The notes beneath the pieces were generated by a model, which saw nothing but the letters and a program-made list of their open reading frames with translations, ran no database searches and was not told where the DNA came from. DNA of 15,491 bases from Eubacteriales Family XIII. Incertae Sedis bacterium (lineage in GTDB: Bacteria; Bacillota; Clostridia; Peptostreptococcales; Anaerovoracaceae). The first letter of the stretch is position 1. Every line of letters begins with the position of its first letter. The translations under genes were made by a program, and so were the position numbers. Below are positions 13,744 through 15,491 of this stretch, in pieces. The stretch is taken from contig JAISEX010000005.1 in NCBI GenBank assembly GCA_031263875.1, forward strand, positions 1-15,491, written 5' to 3'.

Positions 13744-14100
13744 ATGGAAAACACGAATCAAAACAATTACGAAGCGGCGCAGATAAACACAGAAGCGCCA
13801 GCGCCACCCGCGCCACCCGCGCAGACGCAGGAGCTGCCGTTTATCCCGAAGCAGCAGGAGAGCGGCAAAGTCAAGGCCGTGCACGCGAAGATAATCATCA
13901 TCCTTCTCGCCTGCATTCTCGCCGTCAATATCGCCACGCTCGTGACCCAGTTTATTCCGTTCGGAGCGAGCAGCGGATTTGGAAACATGCCGATCACTAT
14001 TGAGCGCGGGTCGGGTAACGGAAACGGCGACATGCCCATAGACAGGGACAATTCCGTGGCCGGCGGCGACTCGCAATCCTCCGGCGGCAATAACGGCTGA
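13744..14100 (+). CDS. Small single-pass membrane protein of unknown function
   Basis: The 118-aa product starts at an ATG preceded by AAGGA. It has an Asn/Gln-rich start, a Pro/Ala-rich segment (APAPPAPPAQ, about 19-27), a basic stretch (GKVKAVHAK) and one transmembrane helix (about 50-70), then a Gly/Ser/Asn-rich outer tail (GSGNGNGDMP, QSSGGNNG). By the positive-inside rule the N-terminus is cytoplasmic. The Gly-rich tail resembles in style that of the membrane-fusion protein upstream. I do not recognise a family. It may be an accessory of the transporter or an unrelated envelope protein. Confidence 0.6.
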   Translation: MENTNQNNYEAAQINTEAPAPPAPPAQTQELPFIPKQQESGKVKAVHAKIIIILLACILAVNIATLVTQFIPFGASSGFGNMPITIERGSGNGNGDMPIDRDNSVAGGDSQSSGGNNG

Positions 14101-14239
14101 GGCGCAAAGGGCCGAAACAGCCGGCACAGCACTCATAACGCTTTTTACACCGGCGATTAACTGCCATGCCAAAACGCAAAGAAAAGGCCTTCGCGACGCG
14201 TGACAGCTAGTTACCGGAAAACATACCAACCTCCTTTCT

Positions 14240-14280
14240 CAAAATTCCCTGCGGAGCTTTCTGCGACGCGGGGAGTTTTG
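14240..14280 (+). terminator. Possible 3'-end hairpin after the small membrane protein gene
   Basis: CAAAATTCCC (14240-14249) pairs with GGGAGTTTTG (14271-14280), 10 bp with one G-U on plus-strand RNA; a mismatch arises on the minus strand. No long T tract follows beyond the stem, so termination is uncertain. The rest of 14101-14342 shows nothing firm. Confidence 0.35.
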
Positions 14281-14342
14281 TGTCGGGTCACGCGGGCACG
14301 CGCCGAATGTCTTTTGATTTTTTTCGGGACGCGCGAACCCCG

Positions 14343-15431
14343 TTATCTTTGCACCCGCGCCGAACCGCCGCGCATCAGCGCTTCCACCTCGGCCTGCCGA
14401 GCCGTGGACGTATCGCCTGCCGTCGTCATCGCCAGCGCGCCGTGCGCCACGCCGTAATTGAGAGCGGTCTGCGGATCCTGCCCCATCAGAAGGCCGTAGA
14501 TCAGCCCCGACGCGAAGCTGTCGCCGCCTCCTACACGGTCGAGAATCTCCATGTCCGTGAACGAAATGCCGCGGTACATCCTCCCGTCCGCGCGGCATAT
14601 CGCGCTCCAGTCGTTGATGGTCGCCGTCTTGACCGTTCTGAGCGTTGATGCGATCACGTGGAAATTCGGATAAACCGCCACCGCGTTTTCAACCATTCTC
14701 TCGTAACCCCCGAGGTTCAGCGCTTTCAGACCGGCGTCATTGCCCGCGACCTCAAGCCCGAGGCAGGCGGTAAAATCTTCTTCGTTGCCGATCATCACGT
14801 CGATAAACGGCGCGATTCTCTTATTGACCTCACGCGCCTTGTCCCGGCCGCCGATGCCGTTCCAAAGCGACGCGCGGTAATTGAGGTCGTAGCTGCAGAT
14901 CACGCCGTGACGCTTCGCGGCGGTAACGGCCTCGATAACGAGCGCCGACGCGTTTTCCGACAGCGCGGCGAAAATCCCGCCCGTATGCAGCCATTTCACT
15001 CCGCGGACGCCGAAAAGTTCCTCCCAATCGATATCGCCGGGCTTCATCTGCGACGCCGCGGTATTCGCCCGGTCGCTCACGCCGATCGCCCCGCGAACGC
15101 CAAAACCGCGTTCCGTGAAATTCAGCCCGTTTCGCGCAGTGCGTCCGATGCCGTCGTATTCGGCCCATATAATATAACTCGCGTCAACGCCGCCCTGCAG
15201 GATAAGATCCTCGATCAGCCGCCCGACGTCGTTATCGGCAAGCGCGGTCACGACGGCGGTTTTCAATCTGAAACACCGCCTAAGCCCCCGCGCGACGTTG
15301 TACTCGCCGCCGCCTTCCCACGCCGTAAATTTCCGCGCGCTGCGGATCCTGCCCTCGCCCGGATCGAGCCGAAGCATCACCTCGCCGAGCGACACGAGAT
15401 CAAATTCGCAGTTTTCTCTGATTTTCAGCAT
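14343..15431 (-). CDS. kdgK: PfkB-family sugar kinase, probable 2-keto-3-deoxygluconate kinase
   Basis: The 362-aa product opens with FDLVSLGEVMLRLDPGEGR (10-28), then GGGEYNVARGL (40-50, substrate-binding glycine block). It has SYDLNYRASLW (180-190), typical of 2-keto-3-deoxygluconate kinases, NEEDF (216-220) and the PfkB signature DRVGGGDSFASGLIYG (298-313) with catalytic base D304. It should phosphorylate 2-keto-3-deoxygluconate with ATP in the cytosol, feeding an Entner-Doudoroff-type split in pectin or glucuronate use. Another keto-sugar is possible, since subfamilies share these motifs. GGGAGGG precedes the ATG. No aldolase or uronate gene is visible; partners may lie beyond the window edge or elsewhere. 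Confidence 0.85.
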   Translation of the reverse strand: MLKIRENCEFDLVSLGEVMLRLDPGEGRIRSARKFTAWEGGGEYNVARGLRRCFRLKTAVVTALADNDVGRLIEDLILQGGVDASYIIWAEYDGIGRTARNGLNFTERGFGVRGAIGVSDRANTAASQMKPGDIDWEELFGVRGVKWLHTGGIFAALSENASALVIEAVTAAKRHGVICSYDLNYRASLWNGIGGRDKAREVNKRIAPFIDVMIGNEEDFTACLGLEVAGNDAGLKALNLGGYERMVENAVAVYPNFHVIASTLRTVKTATINDWSAICRADGRMYRGISFTDMEILDRVGGGDSFASGLIYGLLMGQDPQTALNYGVAHGALAMTTAGDTSTARQAEVEALMRGGSARVQR

Positions 15432-15472
15432 AAACCCTCCCGGTCTTTCAATAGAGCTGTAACGAAATGAAA

Positions 15473-15478
15473 ATTATA
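15473..15478 (-). promoter_or_regulatory. Possible -10 of the sugar kinase gene
   Basis: TATAAT on the minus strand, 42 bases before the start codon. The matching -35 would lie outside the window. Confidence 0.35.
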
Positions 15479-15491
15479 TATGGCAAGCGTA

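Noticed and set aside
13720..14229. 169-codon minus frame opposite the small membrane protein
   Set aside because: It starts at a TTG overlapping the GGAGG itself with no spacing, and the nearby ATG opens only five codons. The plus-strand gene has a proper ribosome site and a sensible membrane topology.
14658..15470. 270-codon plus frame opposite the sugar kinase
   Set aside because: Shadow of a gene with full PfkB motifs.

Overview
The window reads as a low-GC Gram-positive (Firmicutes, probably clostridial) chromosome or metagenome contig. The signs are near-consensus Shine-Dalgarno sites, YG/GW cell-wall-binding repeats, an OmpR-type two-component pair beside an htrA/MacAB-like envelope operon, and a KdgK-type sugar kinase. 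The left part (about 1-6000) is visibly more AT-rich and patchier than the right part (about 6000-15491). It looks like an accessory region, or possibly a different replicon or an assembly join. No rRNA, tRNA, CRISPR array or transposase was seen.

Left region. A 5'-truncated, Asn/Gly/Thr-rich fibre-like surface protein (1-1407) is followed by two REP-type palindromes (1411-1490) and by a start-less, in-frame duplicate of one of its internal modules (1513-1869). The duplicate and the intact module share a perfect 33-nt block inside otherwise diverged DNA, which suggests gene conversion from a silent cassette. A 12-C homopolymer then lies just upstream of a good promoter for a secreted protein with cell-wall-binding repeats (2045-3277), which ends at a strong terminator.

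Accessory stretch 3300-6000. It holds a promoter-leader-terminator unit before two tiny ORFs, a row of four hairpins, a T5orf172/GIY-YIG-like gene (4192-4626, minus), and a probable free-standing structured RNA with a pseudoknot-type pairing pattern and a strong terminator (about 4805-4962). It also holds a two-gene minus-strand operon of a 65-aa protein and a PARP-like ADP-ribosyltransferase-fold protein, which resembles a toxin-antitoxin pair.

Right region. A response regulator-histidine kinase operon (8151 to 6044, minus) diverges from an operon on plus: a membrane-anchored HtrA-like protease without a PDZ domain, a membrane-fusion protein, an ABC ATPase and a MacB/FtsX-type permease (8805-13047). 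The layout suggests a sensor-controlled envelope-stress or antimicrobial-peptide response. Two copies of a roughly 100-bp repeat with identical ends (8206-8304 and 13108-13211) bracket the transporter operon, and a 127-bp Y-shaped inverted-repeat element lies in the divergent intergenic region. A GC-rich palindromic non-coding stretch, a small single-pass membrane protein (13744-14100) and a PfkB-family 2-keto-3-deoxygluconate-type kinase (14343-15431, minus) complete the window.
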